Assembly (NCBI RefSeq): GCF_000186345.1
Contig: NC_014962.1
Span: 930,001 to 994,000, forward strand
Length of the DNA stretch: 64,000 nt
Direction: 5' to 3'
From: Isosphaera pallida ATCC 43644
GTDB taxonomy: Bacteria; Planctomycetota; Planctomycetia; Isosphaerales; Isosphaeraceae
Part shown: positions 16,329-25,622 of the stretch, one piece after another
Layout of the letters: every line of letters starts with the position of its first letter
Numbering within the stretch: the first letter of the stretch is position 1
Program-made: the position numbers and the translations under genes
Notes under the pieces: model-generated
Told to the model about the DNA's origin: nothing
What the model saw: only the letters and a program-made list of their open reading frames with translations
The model's database searches: none

Positions 16329-17663
16329 TCAATCGAGGACGGGCAATTGGAGGCTGGGCGCGCGGACGCAATCGAGGCGATCGATCTGCTCCAGAGCCCG
16401 TTCCAGGGCGGATTCCCTTGCAAGGTGGGTCATCACGACCAGAGGAACAACCACCTCGCCGCTGTCCTCGGGGAGTTTCTCGCCGGGGTCGTGCTGGATG
16501 ACGCTGGCGATGCTAATGCCGTGCTGTCCCAAAATCAGGGCGATGCGTCCCAAAACCCCAGGTTGATCGAGGATCCCGAACCGCAGATAGTGACGACGTC
16601 GGGGATCCTGAATGGCGGCGTCAACGACCTGGGCGGAGGCGGTTCGGGAGGGAACCGCGGAGGGGGGAGAGGCCAGGAAGCGGGTGGTCAGCCGGGCGCG
16701 ACCGGTGGCCACATCAATCAGGTCGCCGACCACAGCCGAGGCGGTCGGTGAGGCTCCGGCACCCTGGCCGGTCAGCACCACCTCGCCGACCGCGTCGCCC
16801 ACGATTCGGATCGCATTAAATGGGCCCCGGATCTCGGCCAGCGGGGTGCCGCGCTTGACTAGCGTGGGAGCGACCCGAGGGGCCACTGTGCCTTCGCGGC
16901 GTTCGGCCCAGGCCAAGAGCTTGACCGCGTAACCCAACTCGGCGGCGAAGCGCAGATCCAGTTCGTCCAGGGTGTCGATGCCCCGGCGGGGGATCGACGC
17001 GGGGCCGATACGATGATCAAAGGCCAGCCAGGCGAGGATCGCCAGCTTGTGGGCGGTGTCGGTGCCATCCACGTCCAGAGTCGGATCGGCTTCGGCGAAC
17101 CCCTGGGCCTGAGCCAACGCCAGGGCGTCCCGGTAGGAGCGTCCCGACTCGGTCATCTCGGTGAGGATCGAGTTGCAGGTGCCGTTGAGGATCGCCGCCA
17201 GAGCGTCCACCCGATTAGCAGTCAGCGCGACCGTCAAGGCGTGGATTACGGGCACGCCGCCTCCCACGCTGGCCTCGAACGCCAAAGCGCGCCCGGTCCG
17301 GCCCGCCTCAGCCATGAGGTCGGCCCCGTGTTCGGCCAACAACGCCTTGTTAGCCGTGACCACATCCTTGCCGTTCCTCAATGCGGCCATCATCCACCCT
17401 CGCGCCGGTTCGATGCCCCCCGCCACTTCGACCACCACGTCCAGTTCGGGGTTGTCCAACACAGCGCGGGGGTCGTCGGTCAGTCGCGTCCCCGGCGGTG
17501 GGGCGATGGCCCGGGGACGCTTCGGGTCACGAACCACGATGGTCGTCAACTGGATTGGCCGACCCGCGCGACGAGCGATTCGCTCCCCCTCTCCGCTCAA
17601 CAACCGCGCCACGCCGCCGCCCACCGTGCCCAAACCCAGCATCCCCACCCTCAACGGCTCCAT
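16329..17663 (-). CDS. hom: Homoserine dehydrogenase
   Basis: Reduces aspartate semialdehyde to homoserine in threonine/methionine synthesis. The start was placed at ATG 17663, giving 444 residues; the frame stays open to 17702. It has the NAD(P)-binding GLGTVGGGVARLL at the N-terminus and GKDVVTANKALLAEHG. The catalytic-domain block includes ILNGTCNSILTEM and FAEADPTLDVDGTD. A C-terminal ACT domain (about 355-435, LRFGILDQPGVLGRIALIL) implies allosteric feedback, normally by threonine. It is monocistronic with its own promoter. A hairpin (GAATCC / GGATTC, 16230-16259) lies in the 253-base gap downstream. Confidence 0.96.
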   Translation of the reverse strand: MEPLRVGMLGLGTVGGGVARLLSGEGERIARRAGRPIQLTTIVVRDPKRPRAIAPPPGTRLTDDPRAVLDNPELDVVVEVAGGIEPARGWMMAALRNGKDVVTANKALLAEHGADLMAEAGRTGRALAFEASVGGGVPVIHALTVALTANRVDALAAILNGTCNSILTEMTESGRSYRDALALAQAQGFAEADPTLDVDGTDTAHKLAILAWLAFDHRIGPASIPRRGIDTLDELDLRFAAELGYAVKLLAWAERREGTVAPRVAPTLVKRGTPLAEIRGPFNAIRIVGDAVGEVVLTGQGAGASPTASAVVGDLIDVATGRARLTTRFLASPPSAVPSRTASAQVVDAAIQDPRRRHYLRFGILDQPGVLGRIALILGQHGISIASVIQHDPGEKLPEDSGEVVVPLVVMTHLARESALERALEQIDRLDCVRAPSLQLPVLD

Positions 17664-17793
17664 CGCCCGCTCCCAATAGCGACCCTCCAAACACCGGCTC
17701 ACTCGATTCGCCCCAACACTTGAGGTTCCGGCCTAAACTCGACTCGGTCAGAAAGTTTTGAAAAATTCAGCCCAACCTATCGAACCGCGGCGC

Positions 17794-17822
17794 AGTATAA
17801 GATAAAATCAGGAATCTGTCAG
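17794..17822 (-). promoter_or_regulatory. Sigma70-type promoter of hom
   Basis: Reading the minus strand, -35 CTGACA (17822-17817) and -10 TATACT (17799-17794) are each 5 of 6 to consensus with an ideal 17-base spacer in an AT-rich patch. The predicted leader is about 125 bases. It is the best-scoring promoter found by eye in the window. Confidence 0.6.
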
Positions 17823-18029
17823 GTCGATTCAGTGAATCAAGCCACAGGGACCTGGCGACGTTCCTTCGAGTGGCGTGACCTCTCCTCTCCGCGTTCCGCT
17901 TTCGACGTCGCTTTCCACGCCTTCCGCCATTCCCATCAGACTGCCATTCCATTCGCTCTGCATCTGTCCTCCAACAACCTGCTCGATTAGACGATGCGGA
18001 TCGCCAGTTCCATTGGGAGCCTTTGCTCG

Positions 18030-18290
18030 ATGCCTCGGTACATTTCATCAGGTCATGGTTGGTTGCGTTCAATGGTTCTGAGCCTGCTCGTCGTCGGTTT
18101 GACGCTGGGGCTGGGTTCGGTTCTGACGGGTTGTGATTCGGGGACGGGTCCGGTTGGCGTGATCAAGGCCGACAAGGAATCGGTCTCTAAAGACATCATG
18201 AACCCGCTGGGCAACGAAGAGTCGGCCAACAGCAAGGGACCGCAGGTCAAGGGCGTCGGTGGCAAGCCTCTCATGGGTGGCCAACCTTAA
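18030..18290 (+). CDS. Small lipoprotein of unknown function
   Basis: 86 residues from ATG 18030, which has GGGAG about 10 bases upstream; ATG 17994 in the same frame is possible. A basic N-region (GHGWLRS), a hydrophobic stretch (VLSLLVVGLTLGLGSV) and the lipobox LTGC predict a type II signal peptide and a lipidated Cys. The mature part is about 50 residues, hydrophilic and Gly/Lys-rich (GPQVKGVGGKPLMGG), with no domain recognised. It sits upstream of the DUF1559 gene and could be carried with it, although 408 bases intervene. Confidence 0.75.
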   Translation: MPRYISSGHGWLRSMVLSLLVVGLTLGLGSVLTGCDSGTGPVGVIKADKESVSKDIMNPLGNEESANSKGPQVKGVGGKPLMGGQP

Positions 18291-18402
18291 CGTCCGCTTT
18301 GTACACGCGCTCCGCGACGTGTATCAACCACGTTTCCTCTCATTCCATCGGGATTCAACCCCTCGAATCGCTCCAATTCATTTGGATCGCTCCAACCCAT
18401 TA

Positions 18403-18434
18403 ATCGGGAACCTGCTTGATCGGGAACCTGCGCG
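18403..18434 (+). repeat. 16-bp tandem duplication upstream of the DUF1559 gene
   Basis: ATCGGGAACCTGCTTG is followed at once by ATCGGGAACCTGCGCG, 14 of 16 bases identical. It lies in the 408-base region between the small lipoprotein and the DUF1559 gene. No other gene was seen in that region. Confidence 0.6.
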
Positions 18435-18698
18435 CTGTTGTCCCAGAACGGTGTGGCCTCAACTGCAATTGGTTGGAACGATCGACTTGGGTTCTTTCCG
18501 AGCCTCTCTCGACGCGGAAACGATTCCCGTCTTCGATTCGGGTCGCCATATCAGGAGCCTCAACGCGACACGACGTTTTAAGCGTCCATCTGCTTGGTCG
18601 TTTACAAACGCCCAAGACGACTCCCTGGAACCTTCCGCTTCGTTTTCGTTCCGTTCCATCCGTTCCAATCGTTCGTCCTTCTTCCGGAGCTTTCCACC

Positions 18699-19733
18699 AT
18701 GAGAAACCGTCATGGTTTCACTCTGATCGAGCTGTTGGTGGTGATCGCCATCATCGCGGTTCTCATCGCGTTGTTGCTGCCGGCGGTGCAATCGGCCCGC
18801 GAGGCGGCCCGTCGCGCCCAATGCACCAACAACATGAAGCAGCTGGGCCTAGCGCTTCATAATTACGAGTCGGCCAACCAGATGTTCCCGATCGGGATGT
18901 ACTGGGCGTGGATTCCGGGGATGCCGGGCTGGGTGACCACCACTCACGGCCCGCTGCCGGCCACCACTCAGTTTCTGGAACAGGGCGTGGTGTTCAACGC
19001 GATCAACTTCAACCACAACATGTACGAGCCCGCGAACAACACGGTGCATGGCCTGGGGATTTCGACTTTCTGGTGCCCCAGCGATGGACCAATCTCGCGG
19101 ATCCGGCAAAACGTGGTCGCCCCCGGGGTGTCGATGGCCTATTCGAGCTACGCTGGAATCGCCGGGCCGTGGTTTGTGAACACATATTCGTTGGTCAACC
19201 CCACCGTGGTTCACCCTGACTTCGCGCGGGTGATCGCCAACGGTCGGGGAATCTTCTTCGTGCATAGCACGATTCGGGTGTCGGACATCACCGACGGCAC
19301 CTCCAACACGATGGGGATGGGGGAACACGCCCACTCGCCCTTGACCGAGAACGACCAGAGGGATTGGTTCTGGTGGACCTCGGGCAACTACGGCGACACC
19401 ATGATCAGCACTTACCATCCCCTCAACCCGCATCGCCGGGTCGCGCCGGGGACGGGCAACTACACCGGTCTGGGCGCGTCGGCCTTCATTTCGTCGGCCT
19501 CCAGCATGCACCCGGGCGGGGCCAACTTCCTGTTTATGGACGGCTCGGTGCGGTTCCTGAAGGACACGATCAACTCTTGGCCGCTCGGTCCCAACGGTCA
19601 GCCGGTTGGTTTGACCAGCACGGGTGGGTTCTGGAACCGGATCTTCACTCTTAATCCGCCCGCCCAGTTCGGCGTTTATCAGGCTTTGTCCACCCGCAAC
19701 GGCAGCGAAGTCATCAGCGCCGACGCCTTCTGA
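18699..19733 (+). CDS. DUF1559 (SBP_bac_10) protein with a type IV pilin-like N-terminus
   Basis: Member of the large planctomycete DUF1559 family, 344 residues from ATG 18699, with GGAG 12 bases upstream. The frame stays open to 18594. The N-terminus [19 protein letters not shown] is a prepilin peptidase site plus a hydrophobic helix, followed by [17 protein letters not shown] and [14 protein letters not shown]. The C-terminus keeps the family [17 protein letters not shown] block. Members are thought to be exported and anchored or assembled pseudopilin-like surface proteins; the true function is unknown. It is monocistronic. Confidence 0.95.
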   Translation: MRNRHGFTLIELLVVIAIIAVLIALLLPAVQSAREAARRAQCTNNMKQLGLALHNYESANQMFPIGMYWAWIPGMPGWVTTTHGPLPATTQFLEQGVVFNAINFNHNMYEPANNTVHGLGISTFWCPSDGPISRIRQNVVAPGVSMAYSSYAGIAGPWFVNTYSLVNPTVVHPDFARVIANGRGIFFVHSTIRVSDITDGTSNTMGMGEHAHSPLTENDQRDWFWWTSGNYGDTMISTYHPLNPHRRVAPGTGNYTGLGASAFISSASSMHPGGANFLFMDGSVRFLKDTINSWPLGPNGQPVGLTSTGGFWNRIFTLNPPAQFGVYQALSTRNGSEVISADAF

Positions 19734-20339
19734 ACGAAGGTCTTCAACCGCGACCGTCGGGGTTTAATCCAAGCGTGATTGACCGTGGCCCGTTGTCTCG
19801 CTCTGGCGGGACGGCGGGCCATTGGCGTTGTGGGGTTGGGATTGGAAAACCGCGGGAAGTGACACGCGACGCGGATTCCGGCCACCGGCTTGGTTCGACC
19901 CAATTGACTTCGTCGTGGACAACGCTAAGATCATGGCATCGGCAAGGGAACTGCTCCCTGGCCGCCTTCCGCGCTGTCCTCCGCGAGGCGCTCTTCCCCG
20001 GTTAGAGCCGATCTGTCGGCCCGCCGCCTGTCCCCCCCCGGCTTGGTTCCGGTTCTCATCGCGTTACTGGCGACATTTCCTGGTTGTCTTCGGTAACGTC
20101 GTCAAACTGATTCTCCTTATTCTGACACCCAAGGGCTGCGTCCTGTGTTAGGGCTGCGTCCTGTGTTCCGGCGACGAAGGGTCGCAACGATTGCACGTTG
20201 CGCGATGTTGGTCGGATGAGGCGAATCCAACCACGCCGACTTAGGCGAACCACCCAGTTTCCGCCTGCGACGGGATTGCCCTCTCTTATCGTCACTTGAC
20301 CCCCGCACTTGCCGCCCGCTTGACCTAGGAGTGTCCGCC
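19734..20339 (+). other. Long leader/intergenic region before tatA
   Basis: 606 bases without a supported gene. A weak promoter, TTGACT (19904-19909), 16-base spacer, TAAGAT (19926-19931), is present; an exact 18-bp tandem duplication (20132-20167) lies further downstream. The region just before tatA ends in AGGAG (20327-20331). Confidence 0.4.
20132..20167 (+). repeat. Exact 18-bp tandem repeat
   Basis: AGGGCTGCGTCCTGTGTT occurs twice in direct succession (20132-20149 and 20150-20167). It is intergenic, about 170 bases before the first tatA. Confidence 0.85.
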
Positions 20340-20600
20340 ATGTTTTCTCTGATGACCGTTTGGGCCTTTCTGCCAACCTTCGGCACCAACGAGTTGATTG
20401 TCATCAGCTTGCTTTCACTGCTGTTCTTTGGTCACCGTCTGCCCAGCGTGATGCGGTCGCTGGGCAAAGGGGTCACCGAGTTCAAGAAGGGGATCAACGA
20501 CGTTGAGGACGACGTGAACAAGGCGGTGGAGGGTCCCAAGACGGCCGAGGCTCCCAAGCCTGGTTCGACCGCCACGTCCAGCCCGGTTGAACGCTACTGA
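20340..20600 (+). CDS. tatA: TatA/E-family twin-arginine translocation protein (first copy)
   Basis: Pore-forming or TatB-like component of the Tat pathway. The 86-residue product starts at ATG 20340, eight bases after AGGAG. A hydrophobic N-terminal span (about 1-30) contains FGTNELIVISLLSLLFFG, then the family hinge and amphipathic helix HRLPSVMRSLGKGVTEFKKG. The acidic tail VEDDVNKAV and a short Pro/Ser/Thr tail follow. In the usual FGxxEL motif, the Glu is present. A second copy lies 115 bases downstream. The cluster has no tatC. Confidence 0.93.
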   Translation: MFSLMTVWAFLPTFGTNELIVISLLSLLFFGHRLPSVMRSLGKGVTEFKKGINDVEDDVNKAVEGPKTAEAPKPGSTATSSPVERY

Positions 20601-20714
20601 TCGGCCGGGTTGTTGGTCGTCCGTTGTCGCATGCCATCGCGGCTGGATCATTCGTTCCCATTGGCTTCCCCTCGTACCCCGACTTCGACTCATACTTGAA
20701 ACGGAACCGTTGCC

Positions 20715-21086
20715 ATGCCGTCACTTGGTGGACCGGAAATGCTGGTGGTGTTGGTGCTGGCGGTCCTGCTGTTCGGCAAGAGGTTGCCTGAGGTGGGACG
20801 CTCACTGGGCAAGGGGATCGTCGAGTTCAAGAAAGGGGTGCAAGGAATCGAGGAGGAGATTCATCGCGCGACCCAAATCACCACGCCGGTGTCGCGTCAC
20901 GGCTACTTCGAGGATCGTCCGGTCTCCTCGACGTCGGTTTCCTCCCCTGCGCCACTCTCGCGGTCGATGGAGCAAGTCGCGGTGCCCAAGTTCGAGCCGC
21001 CGGCGACTCGTCCCAGCGTCTCCTCCTCGCCTGAATCGGCCGGTTCCTCCAAGACTGGCGGCAATTCCGCGGGTTATCTGGACTAA
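20715..21086 (+). CDS. tatA: TatA/E-family twin-arginine translocation protein (second copy)
   Basis: 123 residues. It has the short span LGGPEMLVVLVLAVLLFG followed by KRLPEVGRSLGKGIVEFKKG, the most conserved TatA block, and an acidic segment GIEEEIHRATQ. The remaining 70 residues are Ser/Pro/Thr-rich and probably disordered, ending NSAGYLD. The two tandem copies differ in tail length, which may mean one works as TatA and the other as TatB or TatE (inference). The window's Tat substrate candidate is the molybdopterin oxidoreductase at 37.8 kb. Confidence 0.93.
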   Translation: MPSLGGPEMLVVLVLAVLLFGKRLPEVGRSLGKGIVEFKKGVQGIEEEIHRATQITTPVSRHGYFEDRPVSSTSVSSPAPLSRSMEQVAVPKFEPPATRPSVSSSPESAGSSKTGGNSAGYLD

Positions 21087-21217
21087 ATCGGGCATCGAGG
21101 ACCGGCCGCGGACGCCAAGCAAGGCGGCCTTCCTCACACGCGACATCCACTCCATCACCGCGATCCAACTCCATCGATTGAAACGCACCCCATAGCCATT
21201 CACTTCTGGGACGCGAC

Positions 21218-21245
21218 CCGCGGCCGGTTCTCGTACCGGCCGCGG
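21218..21245 (+). other. Strong hairpin in the tatA-thrS gap
   Basis: A perfect 11-bp inverted repeat, CCGCGGCCGGT (21218-21228) and ACCGGCCGCGG (21235-21245), with a six-base loop. It lies 132 bases after the second tatA and 240 bases before thrS. The sequence after it (CTGTTGTG) is only mildly T-rich. It could terminate the tat transcript or be part of a thrS leader. No T-box core was found in the leader. Confidence 0.55.
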
Positions 21246-21485
21246 CTGTTGTGATCTCCTGGGACCGCTCCGGACCGTCGGTGGTGCGGCACCTTGTCCA
21301 AAACTGGAGGAACCGTTACGCTGAAAAAGGTATTTTCGCCCGAGTTCTCAGTTTTGGATCGTCCCGCGGCAACTGCGGGGTTCGATTTGAGTACGGAAAT
21401 CCCTTCAAGTCTCGCTTCCTCCCGCGTCGGCGTCATGTGCCGGGGGATCCGGAACGAGATCGTTCTAGGAATCTCGGTCACGTCC

Positions 21486-23744
21486 ATGATTCAGGTCAAG
21501 CTGCCGGATGGTTCGGTTCGAGAGGCTCCCGAGGGCACAACCGCGCGGGACATCGCCGCGGGAATCGGAAAACGCTTGGCCGAAGCAGCCGTGGCTGCTG
21601 TTGCCGATGGCCACATTATCGACTTGGACCGTCCACTGGACGCGATCCGCGAATCGACCCTCACGTCCTCCAACGGCACCGTCGCTCCCAAAACGGACCA
21701 GCCCATCGACCTGCGTATCCTCACTCCTAAAGACCGCGAGGCGCTGGATGTTTTGCGGCACTCCACCGCGCATGTGATGGCTCGGGCGATCATGCGGCTG
21801 TTCCCTGAGGTGAGGCTGGCCTTCGGACCGACCACAGCGCAGGGGTTTTACTACGATGTGCACATTCCCGGCCGCTCGCTTTCGGAAGAGGATTTCCCAG
21901 CGATCGAGGCCGAGATGAGCCGGATCGTCCAAGCGGGCGAGCCGTTCGAGCGTTTCACCCTGCCAGTCGCTCAAGCAATCGAGTTTCTCGAGGGGATCAA
22001 ACAAGACTTTAAAATCGAACACATTACCCAAGAGTTGCACACCCACGGCGTACTCAGCTTCTACCGCCAAGGTGAGTTCGTGGATCTTTGCCGAGGTCCG
22101 CACATTCCGCACGCCGGCAAGGTCGGGGCCTTCAAACTCACCTCAATCGCCGGAGCCTACTGGAAGGGACGAGCCGACGGCCCGATGCTGCAACGGGTAT
22201 ATGGCACCGCTTTCTTTAACCGCCAGGACCTCGACACGCATCTGGCCCGGATCGAGGAGGCCAAAAAGCGTGACCATCGACGCATCGGTAAAGACCTGCA
22301 TTTGTTCACCATCTCACCGTTAGCTGGGTCGGGTTTGGTGTTGTGGATGCCCAAAGGGGCGATGGTGCGGACGATTCTTCAGCAGTTTTTGCAGGACGAA
22401 CTGCTCAAGCGGGGTTATCAACCGGTGTACACGCCGCACATCGGCAGGGTAGAGCTTTACAAGACCAGCGGCCATTATCCCTACTATAGTGATTCACAGT
22501 TTCCGACGCTCAAATTGCTATCGGACCCGGCCAAGCGGTTGGTGGAGGCGATCGAGTCGGGCGAGGCGATGGATGACGCGACTGCGTGTCGCCTTTTGAG
22601 CGAGGCGGGGATTCCTCCGGTTTCGGTGACTCCGGGCAGCGGCTCGGGCGGGGCGCGGTCGTTCACCGAGATGAGTCCGGGCGAGCGGGCTGCCTACGTG
22701 CGTGAACATGGGGTGGCGGAGGAATATCTGCTCAAGCCCATGAACTGCCCGCATCACATCGAGATTTACAAGGCGCAGCAACGCAGTTACCGCGATCTGC
22801 CGGTGCGTCTGGCCGAGTTTGGGACTGTCTACCGCTACGAACAATCGGGCGAACTGTCGGGATTGACCCGGGTACGCGGCTTCACTCAGGACGACGCCCA
22901 CCTGTTTTGTACCCCCGAGCAGGTGCGGTCCGAGTTCGCGGAGACCATGCGGTTGACCCAATTCGTGCTGGAGTCGTTGGGTCTGAGCGATTATCGCGTG
23001 CGTCTGTCACGCAGCGACCCGGACGACCCCAAGTTTCAGGGGGCCGACGCCTCAATTTGGCTCAAAGCCGAGGCCGACATCCGCGCGGTGCTAGAGGACT
23101 TAGGCCTGCCCTACGACGAAGGGATTGGCGAGGCGGCATTCTACGGCCCCAAGGCCGACTTTCTAGTACGCGACTGCCTGGGCCGCCAGTGGCAATTGGG
23201 CACGGTCCAGCTGGACTACGTGTTGCCTGAGCGATTCGGCCTGGAGTACATCGGCCCGGACAACGCCCCTCACCGACCCGTGATGATCCACCGCGCTCCG
23301 TTTGGGAGCATGGAGCGATTCATGGGGATTTTGATTGAGCATTTCGCCGGCGCGTTCCCACTTTGGCTGGCTCCCGAGCAAGTGCGGGTGCTGCCGATTT
23401 CCGACAAGTTCAATGAGTATGGCCGCACGGTCCTCCACACGCTTCGGCAAGCTGGGTTGCGCGCGGAGTTGGATCAGCGTCCTGAAAAGATCGGGGCCAA
23501 GATCCGCGACGCCCAACTCGAAAAAATCCCAGTGATGCTCGTGGTTGGGGCCAAGGAGGCCGAGACCGGCACCGTCTCGTATCGAGATCGAGTGGACGGC
23601 GATCGAGGCGTGGTTTCTCTCGCCGACGCGGTGGCATCGTTGCGTCGGGAGGTTGAAACCCGCGCAATTCGGGGAGTCGCTCCCGCAACACTTCGCTCGG
23701 TCGAGGAGGAGACCGATCATCAAAGCGAACGGTTCGCTTATTAA
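21486..23744 (+). CDS. thrS: Threonyl-tRNA synthetase
   Basis: Charges tRNA-Thr and edits Ser-tRNA-Thr. ATG 21486 gives 752 residues with the typical TGS-domain start MIQVKLPDGS; the open frame extends upstream but without homology. The editing-site residues His92, His96, Cys202 and His206 are intact, in HSTAHVMAR and DLCRGPH. The class II catalytic core has the zinc ligand Cys421 in KPMNCPHH, then EFGTVYRYEQSGEL and RVRGFTQDDAHLFC. A C-terminal anticodon-binding domain follows. It is longer than the usual 640 residues, mainly because about 65 residues rich in Gly, Ser and Glu (about 345-410) are inserted just before the MNCPHH motif. Confidence 0.96.
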   Translation: MIQVKLPDGSVREAPEGTTARDIAAGIGKRLAEAAVAAVADGHIIDLDRPLDAIRESTLTSSNGTVAPKTDQPIDLRILTPKDREALDVLRHSTAHVMARAIMRLFPEVRLAFGPTTAQGFYYDVHIPGRSLSEEDFPAIEAEMSRIVQAGEPFERFTLPVAQAIEFLEGIKQDFKIEHITQELHTHGVLSFYRQGEFVDLCRGPHIPHAGKVGAFKLTSIAGAYWKGRADGPMLQRVYGTAFFNRQDLDTHLARIEEAKKRDHRRIGKDLHLFTISPLAGSGLVLWMPKGAMVRTILQQFLQDELLKRGYQPVYTPHIGRVELYKTSGHYPYYSDSQFPTLKLLSDPAKRLVEAIESGEAMDDATACRLLSEAGIPPVSVTPGSGSGGARSFTEMSPGERAAYVREHGVAEEYLLKPMNCPHHIEIYKAQQRSYRDLPVRLAEFGTVYRYEQSGELSGLTRVRGFTQDDAHLFCTPEQVRSEFAETMRLTQFVLESLGLSDYRVRLSRSDPDDPKFQGADASIWLKAEADIRAVLEDLGLPYDEGIGEAAFYGPKADFLVRDCLGRQWQLGTVQLDYVLPERFGLEYIGPDNAPHRPVMIHRAPFGSMERFMGILIEHFAGAFPLWLAPEQVRVLPISDKFNEYGRTVLHTLRQAGLRAELDQRPEKIGAKIRDAQLEKIPVMLVVGAKEAETGTVSYRDRVDGDRGVVSLADAVASLRREVETRAIRGVAPATLRSVEEETDHQSERFAY

Positions 23745-23938
23745 GCCGGCCACGATGGCTGTAACCTAAGATTCGAGTCGGATAGACTGAATCTGCAGGA
23801 TGATGGCCGCGAACGATGAGGAGTGGTGACGACAGTGGGTTGTCACCAACCGATCTCCGCTTGAGCCGACGCAAGCGGCACCGCGGTTTTGGATTTTCCA
23901 CCTATGTGTTCGTCGCGCCTCTGGTGAGGTCTCCCACC

Positions 23939-25165
23939 TTGACCTACAAAATCCTAATCGCCGACGACGAGCCGGACCTCGAACTCTTGATCCGTCAGCG
24001 GTTCCGTAAGCAGATCCGCGATAAGGTCTACGACTTCGTGTTCGCCCACAACGGCGCGGAAGCGATTGAAATTCTGAAAAATCAGCAAAGCGTTGACTTG
24101 ATCCTCACCGACATCAACATGCCGGTGATGGATGGGTTGACCCTGCTAACCAAAGTGGCCGAGCGCGACCCACTGTTGCTGGCAGTGGTCATCTCGGCCT
24201 ATGGCGATATGAAGAACATCCGCACGGCGATGAACCGGGGGGCGTTCGATTTTCTGACCAAACCGATCGACTTCGAAGATTTCGAACTGACCTTAAACAA
24301 GTCGATCGCCCACGCGCGGGGCATCCGCGAAGCCTCGCGGGCCCGCCAGGACCTGGCCGCGCTGCAACGTGAGCTGACGGTCGCCAAGGATATTCAGCAG
24401 TCAATCCTGCCGCGTGTGCCCATCAATTTCGCCGAAAAGACCCATCTCGACCTCTTTGCCAAAATGATCCCGGCTCAAAACGTTGGGGGCGATTTTTACG
24501 ATTTCTTCTGGATTGGCGAACGCAAACTCGGCGTGGTGGTAGGCGATGTCTCCGGCAAAGGGATCGGCGCGGCGCTATTCATGGCGATCAGCCGGACGCT
24601 GCTGCGGGCGGTGGCCATGCGGAGCGAATCGCCGGGAGCCTGCCTACGCGAAGTCAACGCCTTCCTCTGCCGCGACAACCACACGGAACAGTTCGTGACC
24701 CTGTTTTACGGCATCCTCAACCTGGACGAAGGCACGTTGCGCTACGCCAACGGCGCGCATGACCCGCCGCGGGTGCTGCGGCAAACCGGGGACCTGGAAA
24801 CCGTCGAACCGACTGGAGACACTGTGCTGGGCATCCTCGAGGATCTGACCTTTCAGGATCGGGAGTTGACACTCCGCCCCGGAGAACTCGTGTTCCTCAA
24901 CACCGACGGCGTTACCGACGCGCTCAACCCTAACGGGGAATCCTACGGCGACGAGCGGCTGAACGACTTCCTCAAATCGGTGAGTCACGCCTCAGCTCAG
25001 GAAATCGTTCTGGGTGTGGTGGATGCTGTGGCGATGTTCAGTTCGGGGGCGTCCCAATGGGACGACATCACCGCGCTGGCGCTGCGTTACCTCGGTTCGA
25101 CGGGCATTGGAGGCGAGTCCTCTTCCCCTCTAGATAATAGCAACACGATCTCGTCCCGAATATGA
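23939..25165 (+). CDS. Response regulator with a PP2C-like (SpoIIE/RsbU) phosphatase output
   Basis: Receiver plus serine phosphatase, a signal input for partner switching. From TTG 23939, with GAGGT upstream, the protein has 408 residues; an ATG at 23816 in the same frame would add a basic, unconserved stretch. The receiver domain (about 3-125) has the acidic pocket in ADDEPD, the phospho-acceptor Asp58 in [13 protein letters not shown], and the Lys in LTKPIDF. A coiled linker ([25 protein letters not shown]) leads to the phosphatase, which keeps the Mn-binding motifs [37 protein letters not shown] and DDITALAL. It likely dephosphorylates the STAS protein encoded downstream. Confidence 0.9.
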   Translation: MTYKILIADDEPDLELLIRQRFRKQIRDKVYDFVFAHNGAEAIEILKNQQSVDLILTDINMPVMDGLTLLTKVAERDPLLLAVVISAYGDMKNIRTAMNRGAFDFLTKPIDFEDFELTLNKSIAHARGIREASRARQDLAALQRELTVAKDIQQSILPRVPINFAEKTHLDLFAKMIPAQNVGGDFYDFFWIGERKLGVVVGDVSGKGIGAALFMAISRTLLRAVAMRSESPGACLREVNAFLCRDNHTEQFVTLFYGILNLDEGTLRYANGAHDPPRVLRQTGDLETVEPTGDTVLGILEDLTFQDRELTLRPGELVFLNTDGVTDALNPNGESYGDERLNDFLKSVSHASAQEIVLGVVDAVAMFSSGASQWDDITALALRYLGSTGIGGESSSPLDNSNTISSRI

Positions 25166-25622
25166 AGCCCAGCCGGAATGGCCACTTCCGCGCTGCGCGT
25201 CACGCGACTCATCCCGTCTTCGCCCGGCGTGGGCGAAGCCGGGGATTGACCATGAGTCCGAGATCGACCATCTTAGAAACGCGTCAATCACGTGTCGGCA
25301 CGGCTTGGGCCGGTTGGCTAGACCGGCTTCGCCAAGATAAGGTGCCACGCGGCCCATTTGACCTCGGGAATAGATCCCGAGACCCCGGCGAGATTCAATT
25401 CGGTTCGTCGCTTCGCGTCACGTTGCGTCCGGCGAACAGAGTTCGGCGACCCCAAGAGGGTTCGGCAACGACGTTTTGGGAACCATGTGGCGTCCAAGCC
25501 CCAAACCAAAGCCCATCCCTGGAAGCAACTGGGATCGGCCAAGGCGAGGGCAACCAACGTACCGCCGCGGCCTGTCGCGCCGCAGAGCCGACGGCAAGGG
25601 CGACGGGGGAGCCTCAACGTCC
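25166..25622 (+). other. Intergenic region with two small hairpins
   Basis: 457 bases without a supported gene. CTTCGCCC / GGGCGAAG (25218-25238) is an 8-bp hairpin about 55 bases after the phosphatase stop, and CTCGGGA / TCCCGAG (25363-25381) is a 7-bp one. Neither has a T-run. Open frames here give no recognisable protein. Confidence 0.4.

Noticed and set aside
20056-20376. 106-codon minus-strand frame across the 18-bp tandem repeat
   Set aside because: Its repeated TQDAAL is just the tandem duplication translated; no start signal and it runs into tatA on the other strand.
21087-21485. Possible T-box riboswitch upstream of thrS
   Set aside because: The conserved T-box antiterminator core was not found; only a plain hairpin is present.
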